Shown here one piece after another: positions 26,776 through 35,623 of a DNA stretch of 64,000 nt. The position numbers were made by a program, and so were the translations under genes. Where the stretch lies: NCBI RefSeq assembly GCF_001707825.1, contig NZ_LYBM01000003.1, forward strand, positions 1 through 64,000, written 5' to 3'. This DNA is from Veronia pacifica (GTDB lineage: Bacteria > Pseudomonadota > Gammaproteobacteria > Enterobacterales > Vibrionaceae). How positions within the stretch are numbered: position 1 is the first letter of the stretch; each line of letters begins with the position of its first letter. The notes under the pieces are model-generated. The model was given only the letters and a program-made list of their open reading frames with translations. It was not told the DNA's origin and searched no databases.

Positions 26776-29402
26776 AGAATTGAAAATAAGTGTCTTGATA
26801 TTAGTGTGTTCCGTTGGTGATTGAACAACACGAAGCATGAAAATAGCAACAGTAGAGTCATGAGTTTATCAACACTGCCTCCCCCACCACCTCCAGACGA
26901 CTCTGTGGGAGGGATGTCTTGACTATCACCATGACTATTTACCTGTAACGTGACATCAGAAAAGCCACTTGCGCCATGCACCATGACATAGTATTGCGCC
27001 GTTTCTGCTTGCTCGATATGACAACTCTCCGAAGTGCCTAATTGAATCGAGCGGCAATCATATTCAGATAAAGTTGGCGCTTTATCTTTTCTTACGAAAA
27101 GGTCTGCGTCGCCACTTCCGCCAGCAAGCGAGAATTGCAAGCCCTGATTTAGAGACTCTGTTGCAGCTGAAGCATCATGATTGAAAACAAAATACAATTT
27201 ATCTCCGCTCACTCCGTTCAGGCCTGTTACGGGTTCACCAGATGTAATTGACATTGCCGATGATTCAATTTCTCCTTCCTGATAATTAATAAGTGACAGC
27301 GTCACTCCTTGATAAGTCGAATACGCATGTAACATGACGTAAAATTCCGTGCCTGGTACACCGGTAACAATACATTCCTCGTTATTACCAAAACGAAATG
27401 GTCGGCAGTCGTATTGCGTTCTTGAGGGTTGACTACCCTCGTTGACATATAAATCGGCATCGCCGCTGCCACCACTGGTTTCCACACGCATCGATGTCTG
27501 TCCCTGTGGAATCGTGAACGAATAAAATAACTCGTCATCTTTTGTACCAAAAATATTCGTCAACGGAGAGTCCACCTGCAGCACTTGCGGTGGTAAAAGC
27601 ACGGTATCCAATTGGATTGTGACTGCATCAAAAGCCTGCTGACCAGAAATGATGGCGTAATATTGCCCCGGCCCCTGAACAACAACGTCACAGTACTCTT
27701 CATTGTTACTGGTATCAGAAATACAGTCGTAGTCTGCTCCACTCGGCGGCAGATTGTATTTGAGTATCAAATCAGCATTGCCTGAGCCTCCGCTCAGTCT
27801 CAGGGAAGCGTTACTCACATTGGATGGCAACGAAAAGCTGAAATGAAGTTGTTCCCCTGCACCACCTGAAAGGCCTGAAACAGGCGTGCCACTGGTCAGC
27901 GTCGTCATTTGTCGGCATGGGTAAACACCAACCTGATTGAATGCCCCCTCAACATCTGCTGTCTCGTAACCTAAATCACTGGCTGCATTTTTTACACCAC
28001 ACCCCCCTTCATCGAAATCAGTGCCGGAGTCCCAATAGAGCTGATTTGCTCGCACAAAAACTTCAAAGGCTTTCTGTACTCCCCACCCATATTCCTCTGA
28101 CAAGAGATAAAAAGCACGATTAAAAACACCTGAAGAATAATGCACATCCATACCTTCCGAATACTGGCTGGCATGTCCAATAGACCTCCCATCGTCGGAG
28201 GGGTTGATAAAATATCGCAGACCTCCGGCCAATTTCATAATGTCGCTACCCACTGTCCAGTCAACACTGCCTTTCCAGTAAAACTCGGCGGCTTCACCCG
28301 CGATATCTGAAAAAGCCTCGTTGATACCACCGGACATGCCATAGTAATCAAGGTCTGAATTTTGTTCAGTGAAACCATGACTGACTTCATGCGCAGATAC
28401 ATTTACATCCACTAAGGGGTAAAAGCTCGATCCGCCGTCACCAAAGGTCATTGAGCTGCCATTCCAGAATGCATTTTCATAGTTATTGCCATAGTGCACT
28501 CTCATTACCAACTTAAAGGAAAGGGGTGCAACGCTGAACCAATCCTGATACATATCAAACACCAGTTTGCCGAAGAAATGGGCATCATTCAGTGGTGAGT
28601 AAGCACCATTTATCTCTTTGTACGTATTGGTGTTAGTGTTATCAGTGCAGTCATAAGTGAAAGGTGTGCTTCCCGTTGTGCCGTGGTTAAGATTTACCGT
28701 CGACACATAATCGTTCGTCATTTTACATTTGTTGCCCGTTTTCTGAACCTCAAAGGCGCTGTAGTCAATGCCATAATAATACTGTCCCGTTTTCGCATTG
28801 CCACCAGGGCCTCGACCGCTTACATGAGCTAACCCCTCCCAGCGCTTAAGTACTTCACCCGTTTTTGCATCAATTATCGCGTAAGGTCGCGAAGGTTTTC
28901 TGCCGGGGATAAAAAAGTTAGTCACGTAGACCAGTCGTGGTTTATTTTGTTCATCAAGCCAAATCACCAGCTCACTTCTCTCGTTTTCGACTTCCTTATA
29001 AGGTCTGAGTGGAACACCCGCTTTACCCTGGCGACTCATTGCAAGAGCCTGATCCTCACTGATAGATGGGTATGCATCAAAAGGAGTCATCTCTATGTCC
29101 TGAAGCGCTTTTCCTTGCAGCTGTGCATGACGTCCAGTGGAAAATTCAGAAATCACCCGTGCATTTCTTACTCTGACACCCTGAAAATATTGCTGATGCA
29201 CGTATTTTGTTTTGCCATTGGGTAAGGTAACGATCCGATGAAGTCTGAAGCCATCTTGTTCTCCTTTCAGAAATGCACTCAGCGGTTGAGATGCATCAGG
29301 GAGGAGTGATGATTGAGTGAAGGGCTGCATTGACGCACCCGTTACGCTGGGAATGTGGCCGAGGAACAGTATTGCGGCAGTGAAAAGTATCCTTTCTTTC
29401 AT
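26667..29402 (-). CDS. Vibriolysin-like M4 metalloprotease with three PPC domains
   Basis: A secreted zinc protease of 911 residues. Order: signal peptide, propeptide with FTP and PepSY-like parts, catalytic domain with HEVSH (residues 338-342) and the downstream ligand block GGINEAFSDIAGEAAEF, then three PPC beta domains, each with a GGSG(N/D)ADL core. The tail is Gly-rich (GGGGGG) then hydrophobic, then basic NHQRN, as in GlyGly-CTERM sorting signals. The frame then runs 46 more residues and overlaps the converging lipoprotein gene, which is unusual. The start ATG 29402 follows GGGGTAA; the frame is open to 29441. Confidence 0.88.
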   Translation of the reverse strand: MKERILFTAAILFLGHIPSVTGASMQPFTQSSLLPDASQPLSAFLKGEQDGFRLHRIVTLPNGKTKYVHQQYFQGVRVRNARVISEFSTGRHAQLQGKALQDIEMTPFDAYPSISEDQALAMSRQGKAGVPLRPYKEVENERSELVIWLDEQNKPRLVYVTNFFIPGRKPSRPYAIIDAKTGEVLKRWEGLAHVSGRGPGGNAKTGQYYYGIDYSAFEVQKTGNKCKMTNDYVSTVNLNHGTTGSTPFTYDCTDNTNTNTYKEINGAYSPLNDAHFFGKLVFDMYQDWFSVAPLSFKLVMRVHYGNNYENAFWNGSSMTFGDGGSSFYPLVDVNVSAHEVSHGFTEQNSDLDYYGMSGGINEAFSDIAGEAAEFYWKGSVDWTVGSDIMKLAGGLRYFINPSDDGRSIGHASQYSEGMDVHYSSGVFNRAFYLLSEEYGWGVQKAFEVFVRANQLYWDSGTDFDEGGCGVKNAASDLGYETADVEGAFNQVGVYPCRQMTTLTSGTPVSGLSGGAGEQLHFSFSLPSNVSNASLRLSGGSGNADLILKYNLPPSGADYDCISDTSNNEEYCDVVVQGPGQYYAIISGQQAFDAVTIQLDTVLLPPQVLQVDSPLTNIFGTKDDELFYSFTIPQGQTSMRVETSGGSGDADLYVNEGSQPSRTQYDCRPFRFGNNEECIVTGVPGTEFYVMLHAYSTYQGVTLSLINYQEGEIESSAMSITSGEPVTGLNGVSGDKLYFVFNHDASAATESLNQGLQFSLAGGSGDADLFVRKDKAPTLSEYDCRSIQLGTSESCHIEQAETAQYYVMVHGASGFSDVTLQVNSHGDSQDIPPTESSGGGGGGSVDKLMTLLLLFSCFVLFNHQRNTLISRHLFSILYLVFLCGTRDNILPRVSAICSGSSYFLMAGRSRKR

Positions 29403-30028
29403 GTTACCCCTGACCAATAAAATTTTTGAAGTCACTCGCATTAATCGTGGTCAAAAAATACCGCTCAATAAAGGATCTTCTGAATTATTTTTTATATTTG
29501 TGATTTATTAATGAGATAGATTTTTAGGGTTCATTCTCTATTGAACATTTCTGCTAAATGAGTAGAACCACGGTTAAACTTTTTGACAATTGAAGTTCAA
29601 AATCTCTTGGATATCCGCAAAAGCGTGAGAAAAGCAAACTGTCATTTTTGTCGTGCAGCAATCTCGTCTGCATCAATGTGTTCTGTACATTGTTAATGTT
29701 GGCCGGTCTTAGCCGGGGCATTAAAAAATCATTTTGCACTCTGACGGCTCAATACAGAGATACTTTTATGCCAACTCGGTGTTTACAGACAGAATTGGAC
29801 GAAGCGTTAAACAGGAAATGTTGAAGAAAGTGAACGCTAAAAAGTAATAGATGATTACTTCGTTCAACTCAGGAGTATGTAATACGAGCCAAATAGCGCA
29901 GTCTAACTACATAATTAAAAAAGAACCTGCTAACTCCATATCAATAAACAATACTCATTAATAGAATCTAAAATAAAAACAATTATTTAAATATTTGGTT
30001 GGCTCTATTGACTTAATCGGGAGGAAAA
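29403..30028. other. Intergenic region between protease and ClC genes
   Basis: About 630 AT-rich bases with the promoters of both neighbours. A minus-strand ORF of 61 codons at 29554-29739 has no ribosome site and poor composition. I see no RNA gene. Confidence 0.5.
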
Positions 30029-30073
30029 ATGACTAGCAACCGACCGGATATGAAGGCAAATTTAAGACCTTGA
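30029..30073 (+). CDS. 14-codon leader ORF overlapping the ClC start
   Basis: ATG 30029 follows a strong GGGAGG site and encodes the 14 residues MTSNRPDMKANLRP. Its TGA overlaps the TTG start of the ClC gene in a four-base TTGA unit, the classic geometry of translational coupling. Alternatively, loss of one T in CCTTTGAG would fuse the two frames, making this the true N-terminus of the ClC protein. Confidence 0.4.
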   Translation: MTSNRPDMKANLRP

Positions 30074-31797
30074 GTTCTCAACCAACGACTAAAAATACAG
30101 CGACTGCCTATCAGGTCACAGCCCTTGCATTAATGGCCATGGTGATCGGTGTGTTAACATCCACCGTGGCAACGGGTTTTGTTGCAGCCGTACAATGGCT
30201 GAACGATTATCTCTACATTTCTCCAATAAGCCGCGTAAAACTTTACTATTCCGTCCTCCTCTCTTCCGTGGTGACTATTACAGTCACGACACTTGGTGGT
30301 CTGCTCACTGGCCTTTTACTTCATTATCTGTCAAATGAGAAACGGCCCCTTGGACCACCTGACACTATTTTAGCTGTACAACTTAATAAAGAACTACCTG
30401 ATACCCGATCAGGTGTTGTGTCCACCTTGGCTTCTATTATCTCTCTCGGCTGTGGGGCGTCTGTTGGTCAGTACGGACCTTTAGTATATCTGGGTGCTCT
30501 GGTTGGCAATATAATACGAAAATGTCAGATAACCTCTGACGATACTCGTAATATCATGATTGCCTGCGGCGTTGCCGCCGCCATCTCTTCAGCTTTCAGT
30601 GCTCCAATTGCCGGACTGGTATTTGCACATGAGGTGATCCTACGCCACTTTTCAATGCGCGCTTTTGCCCCTACTACCATCGCATCTGCCGCTAGCTATA
30701 TTTTTTCTGACTTCACATTCGACATTGAACCGTTATTTTTAGTCGACTTTGTTGGCGTTGAACATGGAGTAGAGTTTCTACTATTTGTTCTACTTGGGCT
30801 GTTTTCCGCCTGCTTGGCCCTGATTTTCATTTCATCGCTGCTTCATGGTCAAAAGTGGGCTAAGTCAATTCCTCTACCCTTATTTATAAAGCCAGCATTG
30901 GCCGGACTGATTCTGGGCTGCTGCGCACTGCTTGTTCCAGAAATTCTGGGAATTGGCACTGAAACAATGCGGTTTGCCACTATTGAAGGCGCATTTTCGT
31001 TACCTGAATTACTATCAATCATGTTGATGAAGCTAGTCGTCACTGTCTTATGTATCAGCTTCGGCTTTGTTGGAGGTGTATTCAGCCCCTTACTGTTAAT
31101 TGGTATTTTATTTGGCGCATTTAATTGGATGCTGATCAACGACGTCTTCGAGCTAATCAACTCAGGCATTACCGTTTATGCGATATGTGGAATGATGGCA
31201 GTGACTAGCCCTGTGATCGGGGCACCACTCACCTGTATTCTCATCGTATTCGAGCTGACCAGAAACTACGAACTCACAATTGCTGCCATGGTTTCAGTCG
31301 TATTTTCTAATTTGCTTGTCGCTAAGGTCTATGGGCGCTCGCTGTTTGATAGCCAGTTACTCAGTCGCGGCTTCAATCTCGCAGAAGGTAGAGATCAAGC
31401 GATTCTTCAGACAACCACAGTGCAAGATGTAATGAGAAATGATTTTCCAATAGCCTGCATCGATGAGTCTTTGACAAACATTTTCAATAGACTGGATTCG
31501 TCACCTTGGAGTGAGGTGTACATCATCGAGAATAATGGCAAATTCCTCGGTACCCTCCGACCAACAGCCACGTCTTCCGCTCATTTGAAAGATTGTCTTC
31601 ACTCGCCGCGATTATTGTTCTCAACCTCTACAACACTTTGGCAAGCGATGGAAAGCCTAGAAGGCTTTGTTGGTGATGCTGTCCCCATTGTCGATGATGA
31701 AGGTAAACTGATCGCTGTGGTAACTGAAGCAGATGTTATATCTGCGTACATGCGGGTTGTTCATATGATTCAGAAAGAGGAACGTGCATCGTCATAA
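30070..31797 (+). CDS. ClC family chloride transporter or channel with CBS domains
   Basis: A 575-residue ClC protein: about residues 1-435 are the membrane domain, followed by two CBS domains (QTTTVQDVMRNDFPIACI and VPIVDDEGKLIAVVTEADV). The ClC blocks are altered: the gating motif GREGP reads GQYGP (residues 133-137, Glu replaced by Tyr), and the first motif, usually GSGIP, reads LGPPD. The third block GGVFSPLLLIGILFGA is normal. In E. coli ClC, removing this Glu breaks chloride/proton coupling, so channel-like or uncoupled transport is likely. TTG 30070 lacks its own ribosome site and may rely on the leader ORF. Confidence 0.85.
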   Translation: MSSQPTTKNTATAYQVTALALMAMVIGVLTSTVATGFVAAVQWLNDYLYISPISRVKLYYSVLLSSVVTITVTTLGGLLTGLLLHYLSNEKRPLGPPDTILAVQLNKELPDTRSGVVSTLASIISLGCGASVGQYGPLVYLGALVGNIIRKCQITSDDTRNIMIACGVAAAISSAFSAPIAGLVFAHEVILRHFSMRAFAPTTIASAASYIFSDFTFDIEPLFLVDFVGVEHGVEFLLFVLLGLFSACLALIFISSLLHGQKWAKSIPLPLFIKPALAGLILGCCALLVPEILGIGTETMRFATIEGAFSLPELLSIMLMKLVVTVLCISFGFVGGVFSPLLLIGILFGAFNWMLINDVFELINSGITVYAICGMMAVTSPVIGAPLTCILIVFELTRNYELTIAAMVSVVFSNLLVAKVYGRSLFDSQLLSRGFNLAEGRDQAILQTTTVQDVMRNDFPIACIDESLTNIFNRLDSSPWSEVYIIENNGKFLGTLRPTATSSAHLKDCLHSPRLLFSTSTTLWQAMESLEGFVGDAVPIVDDEGKLIAVVTEADVISAYMRVVHMIQKEERASS

Positions 31798-31938
31798 ATT
31801 TAATAATGAGGCCACATGACGATAATGACCACATATCTAGGTGCGTCAATGGGGAGCGAATTTTCTGCCAGATAAATGAGAATAGCGTAAGGTTAAGTTT
31901 GAACTAGGCTAATAGTGTCATGTTTTAACAGTTTCGGT

Positions 31939-33000
31939 ATGACTATCCGCGTTTTTACTTTGTTGGCGCTATTATTTGCCTTTCCTCTATTTGCAGATTC
32001 ACTTGTCGTCGCCTCCCGTGGCGGCGTTTATAATGACACACTCAAAAAGACTATTATTACTCCTTTTTACACTGAGACAGACATTTATATATCCCTCCGC
32101 TCTCACAATGACAGACTGCTTTCTGAACGTGAACTAACCATTGACCACGACTGGGACGTAATAGAAATGCCTGAGACGCTGGCGATAACAGCGTGCGAAG
32201 GAGGCGTTATTCGGATTCTGGAAGTCAGTAATGTTCTCAAACCAATCGGTGACTTCTCTGCCGAGCAGGACTTTGCGCCACGGACGATAAGAAAATGCTC
32301 TGTTGCTCACCAATATGTCACCACACTGATCGCCTTCGATGAACAAGCCTTCGGAGATAGGCCACCCAAACGAATAGATGATTTCTTCAATGTGACCGAT
32401 TTTCCGGGAAAGCGAGGACTAGAGAAGAAGCCGGACACACTTTTAGAATGGGCACTTCTGGCACAAGGCGTACCTACCCAGCAAGTTTATCCTTTACTCA
32501 GCACAGAACGGGGTATTGATTTAGCACTAAAGAAGCTCGACGACATCTATCAACATATTGTCTGGTGGCAGGATGCAAGAGAGGCCAGAGAATTACTTTT
32601 ATCGGGTGAAGTAACAATGAGTAGCGGATATGACAGTGAGCTGGCTCCATTGGTTAAACACCTCCCTTTTTCAACAATAAATGATGGAAAACTCCGTGTT
32701 CCCTTTGTTTGGGCCATTTCCTCGCAAAGTGTCAGGATCCAGAATGCAAAGAAGTTTATTACCTATGCAACATTGCCCATTCCAATGTCTAAGTTGGCAA
32801 AATCACGTTTTGCCCATCCAACTCGCTATACCGCGATTAAAACCGAAAACAAAAATAATCGACAGTTTAGGACCAGTACTGAAGGGACAAGAATATTAAT
32901 TCAGGACAGTGATTGGTTCGTGGCGACAAAAAGTATTCGGCAGGAAAAATTCAAAAAGTGGCTAAAGGAAAAATTACTGACTTTTAATGATGGCGGCTGA
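31939..33000 (+). CDS. Orphan periplasmic solute-binding protein, PotD-like
   Basis: A 353-residue exported protein with signal peptide VFTLLALLFAFPLFA. The mature start SLVVASRGGVYND and the WDVIEMPE block match class II solute-binding proteins of polyamine or iron ABC importers (PotD/FutA-like). The closing SKLAKSRFAHPTRY is also typical. No permease or ATPase is nearby, so it may serve a remote transporter or act as a sensor. The ORF opens at GTG 31915; I use ATG 31939, which gives a normal signal peptide. It ends in a GC hairpin containing its stop codon. Confidence 0.75.
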   Translation: MTIRVFTLLALLFAFPLFADSLVVASRGGVYNDTLKKTIITPFYTETDIYISLRSHNDRLLSERELTIDHDWDVIEMPETLAITACEGGVIRILEVSNVLKPIGDFSAEQDFAPRTIRKCSVAHQYVTTLIAFDEQAFGDRPPKRIDDFFNVTDFPGKRGLEKKPDTLLEWALLAQGVPTQQVYPLLSTERGIDLALKKLDDIYQHIVWWQDAREARELLLSGEVTMSSGYDSELAPLVKHLPFSTINDGKLRVPFVWAISSQSVRIQNAKKFITYATLPIPMSKLAKSRFAHPTRYTAIKTENKNNRQFRTSTEGTRILIQDSDWFVATKSIRQEKFKKWLKEKLLTFNDGG

Positions 33001-33011
33001 CGGCGTCAGCC
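32995..33011. terminator. GC-rich hairpin at the end of the solute-binding protein gene
   Basis: Perfect stem GGCTGAC with GTCAGCC around GGC, including the stop codon. There is no T-run, so it may only stabilise the 3' end. Confidence 0.35.
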
Positions 33012-33021
33012 AAATACTCAT

Positions 33022-33363
33022 TTAATGGCAAGTGTATTGATCAAGCTCAGTGACTTCTATTCTCTTTCCATGAAAAACACTTGGATTAACCATATCATCA
33101 AGACGGGGATCAGACAGCACCGACGCCATTCCCAAGCGGCGAATTTCATGCGAAGGCCAGATGATCCAGAATAAAACGATGGAATTTCTATCAGCCCTTA
33201 AATCTTCTGGCTCGAGGTATTTTTCGAGGCGGTCATCCTGTACTGGAACAACTTTCAAAGCGCCATGCTTACGAACAAGGGGTTCAGAATCATTGATACA
33301 GTCCATATAAGACTGGCAAAGCTCTTTTGGTAGTGCAGTGACTAATCCATCGACATAAATCAT
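33022..33363 (-). CDS. DUF1428 family protein
   Basis: A 113-residue cytoplasmic protein. MIYVDGLVTALPKE, RKHGALKVV, IVLFWIIWPS and FHGKRIEV match the DUF1428 pattern (dimeric alpha-beta barrel proteins of unknown function). The middle is more diverged than usual. It is a single gene facing the solute-binding protein gene. Confidence 0.75.
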   Translation of the reverse strand: MIYVDGLVTALPKELCQSYMDCINDSEPLVRKHGALKVVPVQDDRLEKYLEPEDLRADRNSIVLFWIIWPSHEIRRLGMASVLSDPRLDDMVNPSVFHGKRIEVTELDQYTCH

Positions 33364-34043
33364 AAATAATTTCCTTATTTGTAGCTTTTTTTATTTTCGA
33401 ATAGCTCCTTTAATCAGAAAACATCAGTAATTCTATGTAACCTCATGCATCTAAAAGAAGGCTAAGCTTCGAACCGGAAGTATTTTGATTTATTATCTTG
33501 GACTCACCACTATGACGATGACCCATTATTGAGACAGTAGAGTTATGAAATTCTCTCTCTACACTGGTCAGACTTTTCAAAAAACAATTAAGAGATAGAT
33601 ATTGCCCGTAAATCGAGAGTAATTACAAAACACACCTTCGGATACTCAGAGATTAATTGAGGTCATACAAATGATCACAAATTGATAATTTGTCAAAAAC
33701 CGTCAGAAAACACCAAGAAATATCAAATGAATTCTTTAGCTACTTTTCATCGCTTTTGATTCTCTCTCATTAAAAACAGAGTGTTTTGATTGTCTCCGTG
33801 AAAACCAAGCACAATTATTGACCACTGCATTACATCCCCCTTTACAGAGAATGGGTAAACATGTTCTGATTTATCTGCAACGTAATCAGACAAGGTTCGA
33901 TGCCACAGTTCACGTCAGCTAAATGTCTTTAGAATGACAGCCTCAATTCTCGTTCAAAGAAAGGGCAATAAAAACTGGACCTACCAAAGCTGAGCAACTG
34001 TAGTGTTTCAACTTGTATCCAAGTACAACTAGCCGAGATAGAA
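33364..34043. other. Intergenic region with a small palindrome
   Basis: No gene is supported in 680 bases. A perfect inverted repeat ACAAATT-GAT-AATTTGT sits at 33677-33693 and could be a regulator site. No RNA gene is recognised. Confidence 0.4.
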
Positions 34044-34304
34044 ATGGAAGAAAAAGTAATGACTGGCGAGGAGCTAGTCGAAATCGTTAAAAATCAGTTG
34101 GCAGACAATAATCCGAAAAAAGTCACTGAAACCCTGATGCGACTGAGAATGACAGGGCATAGTCGGGAAGAGGCGATTGAATACATGGCGTGCGCTCTAA
34201 TGGTCGAAGTTTACGACGTCGTGAAAAATGATGCTGAATTCAATCACAAACGCTATGAAGAGAACTTAGATTTTCTCCCAGATATGCCATGGGAAGAAGT
34301 GTAA
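34044..34304 (+). CDS. Small acidic helical protein of unknown function
   Basis: An 86-residue, all-helical acidic protein starting MEEKVMTGEELVEIVKNQL and containing MTGHSREEAIEYMACAL, a pattern I have seen in short bacterial proteins without a known role (TGHSREEA then a hydrophobic stretch). No signal, no membrane segment and no ribosome site of strength; ATG at 34059 is also possible. It stands alone in a sparse region. Confidence 0.6.
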   Translation: MEEKVMTGEELVEIVKNQLADNNPKKVTETLMRLRMTGHSREEAIEYMACALMVEVYDVVKNDAEFNHKRYEENLDFLPDMPWEEV

Positions 34305-34720
34305 AAAGGGAAAATAACGTGAAACGCTATCTTTTTTGGTAGTAGTTTTACTGCAAAGTACGTCAGTGCTGCCAACTAATCACTCAATAGTATTAGGTTG
34401 AAGAGAAAGATGCGTAATACTCATTATGATTTGTTGTGTTCACTGACGGCTTTTAAAGTCAAAAGTGGAATATTCGTGTATTACTGACCAAGTATTCCAT
34501 CATTAGAAAATGTGCGGTTAACTTTTAGAGCTGCATGTCGGTTTATCAAATACCCCCTGTGCTTAAACGTAAAAGAGTGTTTTGGTGAGTGCAATGCAAT
34601 AGGCTAAATTGGGTCTAGTGAAAATGTAGATGATTGATGGGAGCAATATTTCTATTATACTCATCGGCACTAAGTAAAAATGTGTAGGATAATATTTCAC
34701 GGGTCGTACGCTTCTACTCG
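34305..34720. other. Intergenic region without visible features
   Basis: About 415 AT-rich bases between small genes on opposite strands. I see no ORF, hairpin terminator or RNA gene. Confidence 0.5.
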
Positions 34721-34921
34721 TTACCAAATTTCACTTACTTGTGCCAACTCAGCCTCACAGGACTGACAAATGAACCATGGCCCAATATCATACTCTTTGC
34801 GAAGCAACGAGATTGATCGCTTGGCTTCAGCCATGATGCTTTTATCACCACTCAAATATTTCTTCACATCTTCAAGTAGCATCTGCACTACCGGGTCTTT
34901 TACTAATTCGTTGTTGCTCAT
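34721..34921 (-). CDS. Small protein of unknown function with CxxC motif
   Basis: A 66-residue protein from ATG 34921 (GTG 34930 is in frame). It is helical in the first 45 residues and ends with WFICQSCEAELAQVSEIW, a CxxC pair. I do not know the family. The ribosome site is weak. Possibly a small redox or zinc protein; this is a guess from the CxxC. Confidence 0.45.
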   Translation of the reverse strand: MSNNELVKDPVVQMLLEDVKKYLSGDKSIMAEAKRSISLLRKEYDIGPWFICQSCEAELAQVSEIW

Positions 34922-35211
34922 TTTATTCACTCATTAAATAAAATCGTATGAACGTTGGTGGTAATACGCACCACTGATAGTTTTTAGATCTCAGTCTAAA
35001 AGAAATTGAAATATCTATATGATTATCAATGGGATTAGTCAGTAATACAAGTTGATTGATTGACGTACTACACAATTGTTACAGATTTGTTTTTATTTCA
35101 CTGACGAATATGAAAAGTGAAAAGTAAATGTCGTACCAATTACAATTTCGCGTTTTTTCTTTGAACACCCTACCCTTAAGTTTCAAGATATATTGTTTGG
35201 GGACTCGCCGA

Positions 35212-35496
35212 ATGTTAAAACAAAAATTAGATACAAAGTTAAACCAATCCAGAACAACAAAAGCTCTTCTGTTTGCTACGACGTTAGTCTTTATACCCGT
35301 TTTGACAGCGTGTTCAGACCACCCCCCGATAGCGGTTGACCAGTGCGGTAAAGTTATTGCACACGCCAAGCAAGTGTTAGGAAGTATGGCACCCGATAAC
35401 GCTACTCTCATGTCGCAATGTCAGGCGGCAACGGACAGTGAGCGTGGTTGTGTTATGGCAGCAACCAAAAAAGGACAACTGGCGCAGTGCATGTGA
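35212..35496 (+). CDS. Small lipoprotein of unknown function
   Basis: A 94-residue protein with an N-terminal basic segment, hydrophobic core (ALLFATTLVFIPVLTAC) and lipobox LTAC, so it should be an outer- or inner-membrane lipoprotein. The mature part has several Cys residues (QCGK, SQCQA, GCVMA, QCM) that may pair. The frame is open upstream to 35128, but ATG 35212 has GGGGA upstream and gives a proper signal. A terminator follows. Confidence 0.65.
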   Translation: MLKQKLDTKLNQSRTTKALLFATTLVFIPVLTACSDHPPIAVDQCGKVIAHAKQVLGSMAPDNATLMSQCQAATDSERGCVMAATKKGQLAQCM

Positions 35497-35566
35497 ATAT
35501 GGCTATTCCCATGATGTCATGCTTTCTCCGCCCTCTCCTTGCCTTTACCCGTATTTAAACCGCATA

Positions 35567-35593
35567 AAAAAAGCAGCCAATGGCTGCTTTTTT
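35567..35593. terminator. Bidirectional terminator between lipoprotein gene and RND operon
   Basis: AAAAAAGCAGCC paired with GGCTGCTTTTTT around a three-base loop, with A- and T-runs on both sides. Confidence 0.85.
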
Positions 35594-35623
35594 CGTTGAG
35601 TGTGAATTATCAATTATTCAGTA

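Noticed and set aside
29554-29739. 61-codon minus-strand ORF between the protease and ClC genes
   Set aside because: No ribosome site, low-complexity composition and no similarity to a family that I know.
35079-35411. 110-codon minus-strand ORF over the small lipoprotein gene
   Set aside because: Antisense to a gene with a clear lipobox and ribosome site.
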